Origin: Bradyrhizobium yuanmingense
Lineage (GTDB): Bacteria; Pseudomonadota; Alphaproteobacteria; Rhizobiales; Xanthobacteraceae
Length of the DNA stretch: 64,000 nucleotides
Direction of reading: 5' to 3'
Assembly (NCBI RefSeq): GCF_900094575.1
Contig: NZ_FMAE01000012.1
Location: 62,001 to 126,000 of the forward strand
Position 1 is the first letter of the stretch. Each line of letters starts with the position of its first letter. The translations under genes and the position numbers were made by a program. The notes beneath the pieces were generated by a model. It was given only the letters and a program-made list of their open reading frames with translations. It was not told the origin of the DNA and ran no database searches. Positions 41,795 through 51,812 of this stretch are shown here, piece by piece.

Positions 41795-41827
41795 ATCCCG
41801 GGGTCGCTCGCGTACGCGCCCCGGGAT
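41795..41827 (-). terminator. Hairpin after metK within a repeat
   Basis: ATCCCGGGG (41795-41803) pairs with CCCCGGGAT (41819-41827). It lies 10 nt past the metK stop on the minus strand and is part of a repeat-like stretch (41735-41827) rich in CCGGGG/CCCGGAAT. No good T run is present, so it may be a transcript-end or processing hairpin rather than a full terminator. ahcY may have its own promoter in 41715-41794. Confidence 0.5.
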
Positions 41828-41837
41828 GTCGCGTTTA

Positions 41838-43034
<1,197 letters not shown>

Positions 43035-43094
43035 CAGTAACCCCTTGTTCCGCCGCTAGCCGGCGGGCGTTTGCGATGTTTACTTTTGATGATG

Positions 43095-44450
43095 TCAATC
43101 ACGCCGGCGCGAGATGACGTAGGATTCGTCGAGAAACCAGAGCCCGTTGTACTTCCGCAGCACATCCCTGGCGGCATCCAGAGTGCGGCCGTTTTGAGTC
43201 ATTTCTGTCAATCGGTCGTCCTCAATCTGAGCGACATACACCGCCGCATTCCACGCTGCAAAGGCCGTCGAGGTTCCGATGGTGCCGGTGACCTCGTTGG
43301 GCAGAGCTTCCATATCATACCTGAAGATCGAACGATTGTCCGCGTATGCATTAAAATTTAAGTCGCGGCCCACCGATCCAAGTTCATACTTAACGGCACG
43401 CAGTAGCTCATGACGGCTGACTGAGAAAGGATTTTCTCCCGGCCAGATCGCCTGGATCATTTCCATGCCCGGATCCTGCCCATGGGAGTGGATACCGATC
43501 AGCCTGCCGCCCGGCCGCAGCGCCCGCGCCAGAGGTGCAATGATCCGCTTGGCCCGGAAATTGACCGATGACAGGGCCCGGTACGGCTGGGATGCGATGA
43601 CGAGGTCGAAATTGGCCTCAGTCTGACCTGGCCGCGGAATGGTCGAATCGAGCAGGAACCGGTGATCCTCGCGATAGAGCACGAGGACGACCGGCCGCTC
43701 GTAGAGCGGCATGGCAGTGCGTGGGCTGATCGCAGCGCGCCAGTTCTGCTCCAGAAAGGGCCTCAGTTCCGCGATCTGCTGCTCGAACTCGCCCGACGAA
43801 GCGCCGCGGAGCGGCACCTCATGCCAGACGGTGGCGGCCGCCGCCGCGGGCGACGCTGGCGTCAGCCAGGGCGCCTCGGCGTAGAACATGTTGGTGAACA
43901 CGAACACCGATGCCGGGTGCTCGAAAATGCGGTCCGGCACCTTCTCCAGCGTCAGGCGCAAATCCTCCAGGCTGAGTTCCTTGCCCGCGACGTAGAACGG
44001 CATGTGCGGAAAGCGCTGGTGCGTGGCGCGCAGCACCCGCGCCAGCACCGTTCCGTCGCCGACGCCGGCGTCGAACAGGCGCAGCGCCGGCGGGCGCGGA
44101 TGGATGGAGGCAAGCTCCAGCGCGACGCGGTCCGCGATCACCCGCTTTTCGCTGCAGGTGTGGACGAACAGCAGATATTTCTGGCGGTTCTCGAAGAAGC
44201 GGAAATTGCCGCGCGGATCGCGCTTCTCGGGCGGCACCTGAAGTCCCCGCGGCGGCGGCACGCCGCCGGCCATCGAGGCCGCCATATAGGCCTGGATCCG
44301 CTCCAGCGTGTCGATGGTGATGCGCTTTCCCTCGCGCAGGCGATGCACCAGCTTCCCATCGTTCACTGCGCGCCGGCCGAACGTCGATTCCGCCATGTCC
44401 GCCTTGCGGCAGAAGTCGGTGATCTGGCTCAGGATTTCGTCGTTCTTCAT
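43095..44450 (-). CDS. HTH-SAM methyltransferase fusion protein
   Basis: A 451-aa protein of unknown function. Residues about 1-60 look like an XRE-type helix-turn-helix (ITDFCRKADMAESTFGRRAV then DGKLVHRLREGKRITIDTLE). Residues about 120-400 resemble a Rossmann methyltransferase with glycine-rich motif I LRLFDAGVGDGTVLARVL at ~123-140 and a later ARALRPGGRLIGIHSHGQD. The start at ATG 44450 (MKNDEILSQ) is chosen because homology-like sequence begins there. It is 60 nt upstream of metK with ahcY beyond, so it may sense SAM or SAH and regulate the methyl cycle; this is inference. Confidence 0.75.
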   Translation of the reverse strand: MKNDEILSQITDFCRKADMAESTFGRRAVNDGKLVHRLREGKRITIDTLERIQAYMAASMAGGVPPPRGLQVPPEKRDPRGNFRFFENRQKYLLFVHTCSEKRVIADRVALELASIHPRPPALRLFDAGVGDGTVLARVLRATHQRFPHMPFYVAGKELSLEDLRLTLEKVPDRIFEHPASVFVFTNMFYAEAPWLTPASPAAAAATVWHEVPLRGASSGEFEQQIAELRPFLEQNWRAAISPRTAMPLYERPVVLVLYREDHRFLLDSTIPRPGQTEANFDLVIASQPYRALSSVNFRAKRIIAPLARALRPGGRLIGIHSHGQDPGMEMIQAIWPGENPFSVSRHELLRAVKYELGSVGRDLNFNAYADNRSIFRYDMEALPNEVTGTIGTSTAFAAWNAAVYVAQIEDDRLTEMTQNGRTLDAARDVLRKYNGLWFLDESYVISRRRD

Positions 44451-45075
44451 GAGTGGGAAATCGGTGGGCAGACGGATTGGGACCAATCTCCTAGCAAAAT
44501 CTGCCCACTGAGGGAATAGCGGATCCAAGCGCCTCCTTCACAGTTTGCTCCGGCCGCGAGCCGCGCCCCACTCTGGCCCCGCCGAGCAACAACTGGCGCT
44601 TCTCCTCTGATCGCCTCCTTACCGTGCGCGCCTGCCCGGTCGCCCTGCTCGCCGCGCTCCTGTGGTCCGCCCGCGGTCGCGCAGGCACGCGCAATCAGCT
44701 CGAGCCGAGCTGCACGGCGGACACGACGCCGCAGACAAGATGATCAATGCCTGCGAAGGAATCATCGCGTGGGAGGTGCAGGGGCACGGCCCGCCGAGCG
44801 GCACGAGCTCAATCGCGGCAAGGCCAGGCGCGGCAAGGTGATCTCGACCCCGAAGAACAAGCATGTGCCCATGGTCGAACTCCTCTCTGTGGGGGTCTAT
44901 CTGGCGGAGAAGTGACTCGTGCCCGGACGCAGCGCAGCGCTTCTCAGCGGTGCTCTGCAGAGCTGAGGCCTATAGCTCCGCGCAGCAAGTCGAGCAGCAT
45001 GGGTCCCGGCTCTGCGCAGCAACGCTGGAGCGTTGCTGCGCGTCCGGGACACGGGTGAGCCTTAACGGCGGAGCC
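44451..45075. other. Gene-poor stretch with inverted repeat and possible gene remnant
   Basis: 625 nt between the MetE-like stop and the HTH-methyltransferase start. At 44919-45052 there is an inverted repeat with arms GTGCCCGGACGCAGCGCAGC (44919-44938) and GCTGCGCGTCCGGGACAC (45035-45052). Just before it the plus strand reads GKVISTPKNKHVPMVELLSV then GVYLAEK-stop (ending at 44914) with no convincing start or ribosome site; it may be a decayed gene end. I cannot identify it. Nothing else is supported. Confidence 0.4.
44919..45052. repeat. CCCGGACGCAGCGC-type inverted repeat
   Basis: Arms at 44919-44938 and 45035-45052 are near-perfect reverse complements (GTGCCCGGACGC / GCGTCCGGGACAC) with inner palindromes such as GCAACGCTGGAGCGTTGC at 45019-45036. 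It lies just past the MetE-like gene stop. Confidence 0.7.
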
Positions 45076-46194
45076 TTACTGCCCCCACACTTCCTTCGCG
45101 ATCTCGACCGCGAGGCTGAGCTTGGCCCACTGCTCCTCCTCGGAGAGGATGTTGCCCTCTTCCGTCGAGGCAAAGCCACATTGCGGCGACAGCGCGAGCT
45201 GCTCCAAGGGCGCGAACTTGGCGGCTTCTTCCAGGCGGCGCTTGATGTCGTCCTTCTTCTCGAGCTCGCCGAACTTCGAGGTGATGACGCCGACCACGAC
45301 GACCTTGTTGCCCTTGGGCAGGAAGCGCAGCGGCTCGAAACCGCCGGCGCGGTCGCTGTCGTACTCCAGGAAGTAGCCGTCGTAATTGGTGCCGGCGAGC
45401 ATGGTCTCGGCCACCGGCTCGTAGCCACCCGAGGAAATCCAGGTCGAGCGGAAATTACCGCGGCAGACGTGGGTCGTCACCACCATGTCGGCCGGCTTCT
45501 CCGCCAGCGCGTAGTTGATGATGCGCGCATAGATCTGTTGCAGCCCATCCGGATTATCGCCGCGCTCGCGTGCCTTCTGCAATTCGTCCTGCGAGCAGAG
45601 ATAGGCCCAGACGGTGTCGTCGAACTGGAGATAGCGGCAGCCGGCGTCGTAGAACGCCTTCACGGCCTTGCGGTAGGTCTTGCCGAGATCTTCGTAGAAG
45701 GCGTCGAGATCGGGATAGACGTCCTTGGAGATCGACTTGCGTCCGCCGCGGAAGTGGAGCACTGCCGGCGAAGGGATCGTCATCTTGGCGGTGACGTGAG
45801 CCTGGTCGGCGACCTTCTTCAGGAAGCGGAAGTGGTCCAGCATCGGGTGGCTGTCTGGAAAGTCGAGCTTGCCGATGACGCGGACCGCATCGTGACGGGT
45901 CTGCACGCCCGTGAACTGGATGCCGGTGTCGGGGTGAAACAGCTCGCAGCCGGTGAGCTTGGCCAGGAAGTCGAAATGCCACCAGGAGCGGCGGAATTCG
46001 CCGTCGGTCGCGAGCTTCAGCCCGATCGAGGCCTGCTTGTGCACGACCTTCTCGATCTCCATGTCCTCGATCTTGCGCAGATCGTCGGCCGAGATCTCGC
46101 CCTTCTCCAGCCGGCTACGGGCTTCCTTGATCTTGAGCGGACGCAGGAGGCTGCCGACCTCGTCGGCGCGGAAGGGGGCTGTGGTTCGCTGCAT
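45076..46194 (-). CDS. Cobalamin-independent methionine synthase (MetE) C-terminal family protein
   Basis: A 372-aa single-domain (beta/alpha)8 protein equivalent to the catalytic half of MetE; full MetE is about 750 aa. The zinc-ligand pattern is intact: H and C in VVTTHVCRGNF and the distal C in ALSPQCGFAS. Members transfer methyl groups to, or act on, thiols such as homocysteine, using a methyl donor other than or in addition to methyl-tetrahydrofolate. It starts 19 nt after the livF stop and therefore is the last gene of a branched-chain-type ABC operon. That suggests the transporter brings in a methylated or sulfur-containing substrate. Confidence 0.87.
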   Translation of the reverse strand: MQRTTAPFRADEVGSLLRPLKIKEARSRLEKGEISADDLRKIEDMEIEKVVHKQASIGLKLATDGEFRRSWWHFDFLAKLTGCELFHPDTGIQFTGVQTRHDAVRVIGKLDFPDSHPMLDHFRFLKKVADQAHVTAKMTIPSPAVLHFRGGRKSISKDVYPDLDAFYEDLGKTYRKAVKAFYDAGCRYLQFDDTVWAYLCSQDELQKARERGDNPDGLQQIYARIINYALAEKPADMVVTTHVCRGNFRSTWISSGGYEPVAETMLAGTNYDGYFLEYDSDRAGGFEPLRFLPKGNKVVVVGVITSKFGELEKKDDIKRRLEEAAKFAPLEQLALSPQCGFASTEEGNILSEEEQWAKLSLAVEIAKEVWGQ

Positions 46195-46213
46195 GTGTTA
46201 CTCCCTGGACATC

Positions 46214-46930
46214 TTAGTGGGCCGCCGCCCCGGCGACGCCGAGATGGCGCTCCAGGACAGAGGGGTCGGTCTTCAGCGCGGCGCTCGGAGCGTCGTGGAC
46301 GATCGTTCCGCGCTCCAATATCACAACGCGATCGGCGAGCCCCAGAATCTTTTGGGCATTCTGCTCTACGATGATCGAGCAGATACCTCCGGACCGGGTG
46401 ATGGTCCCGATCGCCTTCAAGAGTTCCTCGACGATGATGGGCGCAAGGCCCTCCATCGGCTCGTCCAACAGCAGGACTTTCGGATTGAGGGTAAGTGCGC
46501 GACCGATCGCCAGCATCTGCTGCTCGCCGCCGGAGAGCTGGTTGCCGAAATTGCTCCGCCGCTCCTTCAGCCGCGGAAACATCTCGTAGACCTTCTCGAC
46601 CGTCCAGGGACCGGGCTGCGCTACGGCGGTCATGTTCTCTTCCACCGTCAGCGAGCGGAAGATGTTGCGCTCCTGCGGCACCCAGCCGATGCCGGCGCGC
46701 GCCCGCTGGTCGGGCCGCATCGCCGTGACATCGGTGCCGGCCAGCGCAATGGAGCCTGCGAAGCGGCGCGTGACGCCGACGATGGAGTTGATCAGCGTGG
46801 TCTTGCCGGTGCCGTTGCGCCCGAGCAGCGCCAGCACCTGTCCTTCGGCGAGGCGGAGCGTCATCTTCGGCAGCACCACCGCCTCGCCGTAGCCGGCGCG
46901 AAGCGAATCGATCGCGAGCAGGTCAGACAT
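46214..46930 (-). CDS. livF: Branched-chain-type ABC transporter ATPase (LivF)
   Basis: A 238-aa ATPase with Walker A LLGRNGTGKTTLINSI, signature LSGGEQQMLAIGRAL, Walker B KVLLLDEPMEGLAP and H-loop region CSIIVEQNAQKILGLADRVV. The short C-terminus is typical of LivF rather than LivG. It overlaps livG by 8 nt and is followed after 19 nt by the MetE-like gene. Confidence 0.93.
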   Translation of the reverse strand: MSDLLAIDSLRAGYGEAVVLPKMTLRLAEGQVLALLGRNGTGKTTLINSIVGVTRRFAGSIALAGTDVTAMRPDQRARAGIGWVPQERNIFRSLTVEENMTAVAQPGPWTVEKVYEMFPRLKERRSNFGNQLSGGEQQMLAIGRALTLNPKVLLLDEPMEGLAPIIVEELLKAIGTITRSGGICSIIVEQNAQKILGLADRVVILERGTIVHDAPSAALKTDPSVLERHLGVAGAAAH

Positions 46931-47678
46931 CGACCGCCTCCTCGCCGAGATAGACCGCCTTCACCTGCGGATCGCGCGCGACCTCTTCGGGCCGGCCTTC
47001 GGTCAGCAGCGCGCCGGAGACCAGCACCGAGATGCGATCGGCAAAGGAGAACACGAGGTCCATGTCGTGCTCGATCAGGAGCACGGTGACGTCCCGCGGC
47101 AGGCTGCCCACGACGGCGAGAATGTCGTGGCGCTCGCTCTCGGGCACGCCGGCGGCGGGCTCGTCGAGCAGCAGCACGCGCGGCTTGGCCGCAATGGCCA
47201 CCGCGATCTCGAGCAGGCGCTGCTTACCGTAGGGCAGCGTCACGGTCTCTTCGTTCATGACGTCGAGCAGATGGAAGCGGGAGAGCAGATCGGCGGTCTC
47301 GCCATTGACGTCACTGCGCGTGCCCATCCGTCGCCACCAGTCGCCGCCATGGCCGAGGCGCTCGGAGACCGCGAGCCCGATGGTCTCCAGGGGAGTCAGG
47401 TCCGGGTAGAGCTGGTTGATCTGGAACGTGCGCGACAACCCGCGCAGCACGCGCTTGTGCACCGGCAGATCGGTGATGTCCTGGCCTTCGAGCAGGATGC
47501 GGCCCGAGTTCGGCTTCAGCACGCCCGTGAGCTGGTTAATGACCGTGGTCTTGCCGGCACCGTTCGGACCGATCAGCGCGTGGCGGGCGCCCTGCTCGAC
47601 CTTCAAGGACAGATCGCGGGTGACGCGCAGGCCGCCGAACTGCTTTTCGAGATTCTGGGTTTCGAGCGCGATGGTCAT
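46923..47678 (-). CDS. livG: Branched-chain-type ABC transporter ATPase (LivG)
   Basis: A 251-aa ATPase with Walker A LIGPNGAGKTTVINQLTG, the LivG-type FQINQLYPDLTPLETIGLAV, a shifted signature LPYGKQRLLEIAVAIA, Walker B RVLLLDEPAAGVPESE and VTVLLIEHDMDLVFSFADRI. It overlaps livM by 4 nt and livF by 8 nt, so the module is translationally coupled. Confidence 0.93.
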   Translation of the reverse strand: MTIALETQNLEKQFGGLRVTRDLSLKVEQGARHALIGPNGAGKTTVINQLTGVLKPNSGRILLEGQDITDLPVHKRVLRGLSRTFQINQLYPDLTPLETIGLAVSERLGHGGDWWRRMGTRSDVNGETADLLSRFHLLDVMNEETVTLPYGKQRLLEIAVAIAAKPRVLLLDEPAAGVPESERHDILAVVGSLPRDVTVLLIEHDMDLVFSFADRISVLVSGALLTEGRPEEVARDPQVKAVYLGEEAVDV

Positions 47679-48703
47679 GAATCGCTCTCCGGCACGGCAA
47701 CGATCGCCTTGCGCCCCGCAATCCGCCTGATGATCAGGTTCGGCACATACAGCACCCAGCGATGCAGGCGCTGGCGGCCGACCAGCACGATCACGACCAG
47801 CACGAGGCCGATCCAGAACTGCCAGTATTGCGGCGTGATGGTCGAGAACAATTCCTGGAGCAGGCGGAAGATCACCGCGCCGACCAGCCCGCCGTAGAGA
47901 TAGCCGGTACCGCCGATCACCAGCACCAGCATCAGGTCCGCGGAGCGCTCGAAGGCGAACACGTCGAGCGAGGCGATCGCGGTCGTCTGGGTGAACAGCG
48001 CTCCCGCAATGCCGGCATAGAACGCAGCCAGCGTATAGATCGCGACCAGGCGGCGGTTGACCGGAATGCCAATGGCGGCGGCGCGGAGAGGATTGTTCTT
48101 GATGGCGCGCAGCGACAGGCCGAACGGGGAATTTACGACGCGGCGGGCCAACAGGAACAGCAGGAACAACACGGCGAGCGAATAGAAGAAGCCGGCCTTG
48201 CCGAACATGTCGAACGGGATCTCGCCGAAGATCGGCTGCATCTCGATGCCCTGCAGGCCGTCGGTCCCACCGGTGATATTGGAGAAGCGCTCGGCGAGCG
48301 CTTCCAGCAGCAACGCAATGCCGAGCGTCACCATCAGGCGCGTCAGGTCGACGCCGCGGATCACCAGAAAGCTGGTGGCAAAGCCGAGCACCATGGCGGC
48401 AAGGCCGGCGACGATCAGCGCCAGCACGGGTTCCTTGACGATGCCGTGCAGCGCCAGCAGCCCCGCGGCATAGGCGCCGACGCCGAAGAAGGCGGCATGG
48501 CCCAGCGAAACGATGCCGGCATAGCCGAGGATGAGATCGAGCGACATCGCGAACAGCGCGAGGCGCAGGATGTCAGTCATGATCAGATAGCGCGACGGAA
48601 ATGCGAAGCCGCAGGCCAGCACGATCAGCCAGAAGGCGATTTCGCCGTAGTGCCAGCGCGCCTGGCGCTGGGCATGGTAGCCGACGTCGGAAGCAGCGCT
48701 CAT
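47675..48703 (-). CDS. livM: Branched-chain-type ABC transporter permease (LivM)
   Basis: A 342-aa permease with about ten helices and the LivM signature GYAGIVSLGHAAFFGVGAYA near residue 60 and LRAIKNNPLRAAAIGIPVNR in the coupling loop. ATG 48703 is 8 nt after the livH stop. The frame is open further upstream through livH, but that part has no membrane protein character. Confidence 0.93.
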   Translation of the reverse strand: MSAASDVGYHAQRQARWHYGEIAFWLIVLACGFAFPSRYLIMTDILRLALFAMSLDLILGYAGIVSLGHAAFFGVGAYAAGLLALHGIVKEPVLALIVAGLAAMVLGFATSFLVIRGVDLTRLMVTLGIALLLEALAERFSNITGGTDGLQGIEMQPIFGEIPFDMFGKAGFFYSLAVLFLLFLLARRVVNSPFGLSLRAIKNNPLRAAAIGIPVNRRLVAIYTLAAFYAGIAGALFTQTTAIASLDVFAFERSADLMLVLVIGGTGYLYGGLVGAVIFRLLQELFSTITPQYWQFWIGLVLVVIVLVGRQRLHRWVLYVPNLIIRRIAGRKAIVAVPESDS

Positions 48704-48711
48704 CGGTGAAC

Positions 48712-49581
48712 TCAACGCGCGGCCGTTCGGCCGAACAGGCCGTTCGGGCGCCAGATCAGGATCACGATCATGATGGTGTAGATCACGAAGGGGCCCATCT
48801 TCGGCACGTAATATTTGCCGGCGACGTCGCCGATGCCGAGCAGCAGCGAGGCGAGGAACGGGCCCGTTATCGAGGAGGAGCCGCCGACGGTGACCACGAT
48901 CAGGAAGTAGATCATGAACTTCAGCGGGAAATACGGATCGAGGCCGAGGATCTCGGCGCTGAGCGCGCCGCCGAGGCCGGCGAGCCCGCAACCGAAGGCA
49001 AAGGTGAAGGCGAACACCTGCGGCACGTTGATGCCGAGACCGCTCGCGGCGCGGGGGTCATCGACGGCCGCGCGCAGGCGGCTGCCGAAACGTGTCTTCG
49101 CCAGCACCATTTGAAGCGCGATGGTTAGCAGGCCGCAGATCACGATGATCATCAGCCGGTAGCGGCCGATACCGACGCCGAACAGATCGAACTGGCCTTG
49201 GAGCGCGGCGGGCAAATTGATGAAGACCCGCGAGGATCCCTGGATGTAATCGACGGCTGCCACCGACATGAAGGTCAGGCCGATCGTGAACAGCACCTGG
49301 TCGAGATGGCTGCGGGCGTAGAGATGACGGTACAGCGTCCGTTCGAGCGCGATGCCGATTGCAGCCGAGGAGACGAAAGCGAGCGGCAAAGCGGCGAAGA
49401 ACGGCCAACCCATCCGGTTGACCAGCACCATGCAGATATAGCCCCCCGCCATCGCGAAGGCGCCGTGGGCGAGATTGACGAAGTTCATCAGGCCCAGCGT
49501 GACCGCGAGCCCGCAGGCGAGCACGAACAGCAGCATGCCGTAAGCGACGCCATCGAACAGGTTGGTGAGGATTGCGGTCAT
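48712..49581 (-). CDS. livH: Branched-chain-type ABC transporter permease (LivH)
   Basis: A 289-aa permease with about eight helices. It opens MTAILTNLFDGVAYGMLLFV and contains the LivH signature MNFVNLAHGAFAMAGGYICM and FGSRLRAAVDDPRAASGLGI. It is separated from the upstream binding-protein gene by 191 nt containing an inverted repeat, which may lower permease expression relative to the binding protein. Confidence 0.93.
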   Translation of the reverse strand: MTAILTNLFDGVAYGMLLFVLACGLAVTLGLMNFVNLAHGAFAMAGGYICMVLVNRMGWPFFAALPLAFVSSAAIGIALERTLYRHLYARSHLDQVLFTIGLTFMSVAAVDYIQGSSRVFINLPAALQGQFDLFGVGIGRYRLMIIVICGLLTIALQMVLAKTRFGSRLRAAVDDPRAASGLGINVPQVFAFTFAFGCGLAGLGGALSAEILGLDPYFPLKFMIYFLIVVTVGGSSSITGPFLASLLLGIGDVAGKYYVPKMGPFVIYTIMIVILIWRPNGLFGRTAAR

Positions 49582-49628
49582 CAGCAGTCGAGGGTCATCT
49601 CAAGTGTGGCCAAGGGCCGTGCTGCACT

Positions 49629-49738
49629 CCCTCTCCCGCTTGCGGGAGAGGGTCTTTCCACTTGGAGGATTCCCGACGACGAGAGAACCCTCACCCGGCG
49701 CTCCGCGTCGACCTCTCCCGCAGGGCAGGCGGGAGAGG
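49629..49738. repeat. CCCTCTCCC-type inverted repeat
   Basis: CCCTCTCCCGC (49629-49639) and GCGGGAGAGGG (49642-49652) form one hairpin, and CCTCTCCCGC / GCGGGAGAGG at 49712-49738 a second. Between them lies ACCCTCACCCGGCGCTCCGC. It is the same family as 12233-12378. Lying inside a transcription unit between the binding protein and livH, it could stabilise the upstream mRNA end. Confidence 0.78.
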
Positions 49739-49772
49739 TGAGGAGAGCCCCGGGATGACGCGCTTTCGCGCG

Positions 49773-50951
49773 TCACTTCTTGGTCTTGCCGAGATCTTTG
49801 ACAGCCTCGAAGGTCGCGAACTCGACATTGTAGAGTTCGCCATCCACTTTCTCGACCTTGCGGATGTAGATGTTCTGCACGATGTCGCGGGTCTCGGGGT
49901 CGATCGAGATCGGACCGCGCGGGCTCTCCCACTTCTGGCCCTTCATGGCCTCGATCAGCTTGTCGCCGTTGGTGTCGCCACCTGTCTTCTTCAGCGCCTC
50001 GTAGATCAGGTGGATGCCGTCATAGCCGCCCACGGCCATGAAGCCCGGACGGTTGCCGAAGGCCTTCTTGTAGGCCGCGACGAAATCCTTGTTCATCTGC
50101 GAGGGGTGCGCCGCGGAATAGAGATGCGCGGTGACCGTGCCGAGCACGGCGTCGCCCATGTTGTTGAGCAGATCGTCGTCGGTGACGTCGCCCGGCCCGA
50201 TCACCTTGATGCCGGCCTTGTCGAGGCCACGCTCGGCATATTGCTTCATGAAGTTGCCGCCCTGGCCCGCCGGCACGAACACGAAGATCGCGTCCGGCTT
50301 TGCGTCCTTCATGCGCTGCAGGAACGGAGCGAAGTCGGGGTTCTGCAGCGGCACCTTGACTTCTTCGACCACCTCACCGCCGCCGGCCGTAAAATGTTGC
50401 TTGAAGAAGTTGAGGGCGTCATTGCCCGGCGCGTAGTCCGAGGTCAGCGTCGCGACCTTCTTGATGCCGTTCTTCACCGCCCAATCGCCGATGATGGTCG
50501 AGGACTGCGCCAGCGTGAAGCTGGTGCGCACGATATAGGGCGAACGTTCGGTGATAATGGAGGTGCCGGCCGCCATCACGACTTCAGGAATCTTGGCCTG
50601 GGTAGCCAGCGGCGCGGCGGCGAGCGCGGCCGGCGTCACGCCGAAGCCGGCGATGAAGTTGACCTTGTCGTTGACGATCAGCTCCTGCGCGGCAGTCTTG
50701 GTCTTATCCGGGATCGCCGCGTCGTCCTTGACGATGATTTCGATCTTCTTGCCGGCGACGGTGTCGCCCTTCTGCTGCATGTAGAGCTTGATCGCGTTCT
50801 CGATCTGCTTGCCGGTCGAGGCCTGGCCGCCGGTCATCGGCAGGATCAGCCCGATCTTGACCGTGTCTTGCGCCTTGGCAGGCGCGACGGCCGCGAGGCC
50901 CGCGATCGCAACGACCGCTGCGGTGCGTAAAAAAATCCTGCGTTCGAACAT
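49773..50951 (-). CDS. ABC transporter substrate-binding protein, branched-chain amino acid type
   Basis: A 392-aa periplasmic receptor: signal peptide MFERRIFLRTAAVVAIAGLA then AVAPAKAQ, followed by a type I periplasmic-binding fold (VKIGLILPMTGGQASTGKQI, IVNDKVNFIAGFGVTPAALA). It is the first gene of the minus-strand unit binding protein-livH-livM-livG-livF-MetE-like. The ligand is not decided; HAAT receptors bind amino acids, amides or aromatic acids. ATG 50951 fits the signal peptide. A promoter with an overlapping palindrome lies about 200 nt upstream. Confidence 0.92.
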   Translation of the reverse strand: MFERRIFLRTAAVVAIAGLAAVAPAKAQDTVKIGLILPMTGGQASTGKQIENAIKLYMQQKGDTVAGKKIEIIVKDDAAIPDKTKTAAQELIVNDKVNFIAGFGVTPAALAAAPLATQAKIPEVVMAAGTSIITERSPYIVRTSFTLAQSSTIIGDWAVKNGIKKVATLTSDYAPGNDALNFFKQHFTAGGGEVVEEVKVPLQNPDFAPFLQRMKDAKPDAIFVFVPAGQGGNFMKQYAERGLDKAGIKVIGPGDVTDDDLLNNMGDAVLGTVTAHLYSAAHPSQMNKDFVAAYKKAFGNRPGFMAVGGYDGIHLIYEALKKTGGDTNGDKLIEAMKGQKWESPRGPISIDPETRDIVQNIYIRKVEKVDGELYNVEFATFEAVKDLGKTKK

Positions 50952-51526
50952 CAGATGTCCCTCCCCTTCATTCCTCACCTCTTGTGCGGCGGACCGAGTA
51001 CCCGGTCCTTGCCGCGCTTCACTCACGGACAAGCCATGCCGTGCGGCCACATGGCGTCCTCTGTAACCCCGTTGTCAATCGAACGTTGGGCGACCATTCG
51101 GCGCAAGCCGCGCAATCTGCCTCAACAACGGCGGAGAGCTATTTGTACGATTGTACAAATGAAATGGTCCTGTCAACGAAAAAGCCCTGTGACACTGGGC
51201 CGGAGGGCGATGGCTTTGCCACCCTACGAGGGCCGCACCACACCGGGGATGGAGGATTCAGTCTCTCATTTGCAGAATCCGGACACCTTAAGTGCGTCCG
51301 TGGCATGCCCGTCCTACGATCCGTCCAATGACAAATACCCGGTGTATACCGTACCAACAGCGGCGACCTCATCAAGTCCAAAATATGCCTATTATAATAC
51401 CTTCTCTGTATACAGCTTTGCCCTCCCTCGAATAGGCCAATTTTACCTATTGAGAGATATGGTTGCCGCTAACGCCTATGGCGCTCCACCATCCGCGCCC
51501 CGTCGGGGGCACGACCAGAGATATTC
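50952..51526. other. Intergenic regulatory stretch without a gene
   Basis: 575 nt between the divergent binding-protein and lipoprotein genes. The binding-protein promoter and operator lie near 51141-51176. The part 51330-51480 is clearly more AT-rich than the rest (TATGCCTATTATAATACCTTC) and should hold the lipoprotein promoter, including TATAAT at 51393-51398. No coding frame with a ribosome site was found. Confidence 0.55.
51141..51176 (-). promoter_or_regulatory. Sigma-70-like promoter overlapped by a palindromic operator
   Basis: On the minus strand TTGACA (complement of 51171-51176) is followed after 15 nt by TACAAT (complement of 51150-51155). The -10 lies inside the inverted repeat ATTTGTAC-GATT-GTACAAAT (51141-51160). 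The TTGTAC/GTACAA half-sites resemble GntR (FadR-type) operators. It reads toward the substrate-binding protein gene with a ~190-nt leader. Confidence 0.65.
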
Positions 51527-51808
51527 ATGCGTTCTCGCTCGCTTTCGATCGCCGCCGCACTCGCCCTGCTCAATCTCGCAGGCTGCGGGACGGTCAACGA
51601 GAAGCTCTCCGCCGGGATGGGCGACTACGTCCCGCAATGGGCCGGCGGCCTGCCCGCTGATGCGCCGCCGCGGCCCGGCACGCCGCAATACGATGCCTAC
51701 ATGAAGGAGCGCGAGCGCAAGCGGCTGATGCCGGCGACCGATCGCGAGAAGGAAGAACAGGCCCAGAAGGGCGCGACGGGGACGACGTCGGCTGGCGCGG
51801 GGCGCTGA
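51527..51808 (+). CDS. Small lipoprotein
   Basis: A 93-aa protein with a lipoprotein signal (MRSRSLSIAAALALLNLAGC, lipobox LAGC with Cys20), then a short proline-rich, charged segment (PQWAGGLPADAPPRPGTPQY) without a recognised domain. Anchored small lipoproteins of this sort are common and usually uncharacterised. AT-rich DNA with a TATAAT lies about 130 nt upstream. Confidence 0.75.
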   Translation: MRSRSLSIAAALALLNLAGCGTVNEKLSAGMGDYVPQWAGGLPADAPPRPGTPQYDAYMKERERKRLMPATDREKEEQAQKGATGTTSAGAGR

Positions 51809-51812
51809 GGAA

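Noticed and set aside
43035..43094. Possible SAM riboswitch in the metK leader
   Set aside because: The 60-nt gap is short and shows only one small stem; none of the SAM or SAH riboswitch motifs I know could be recognised.
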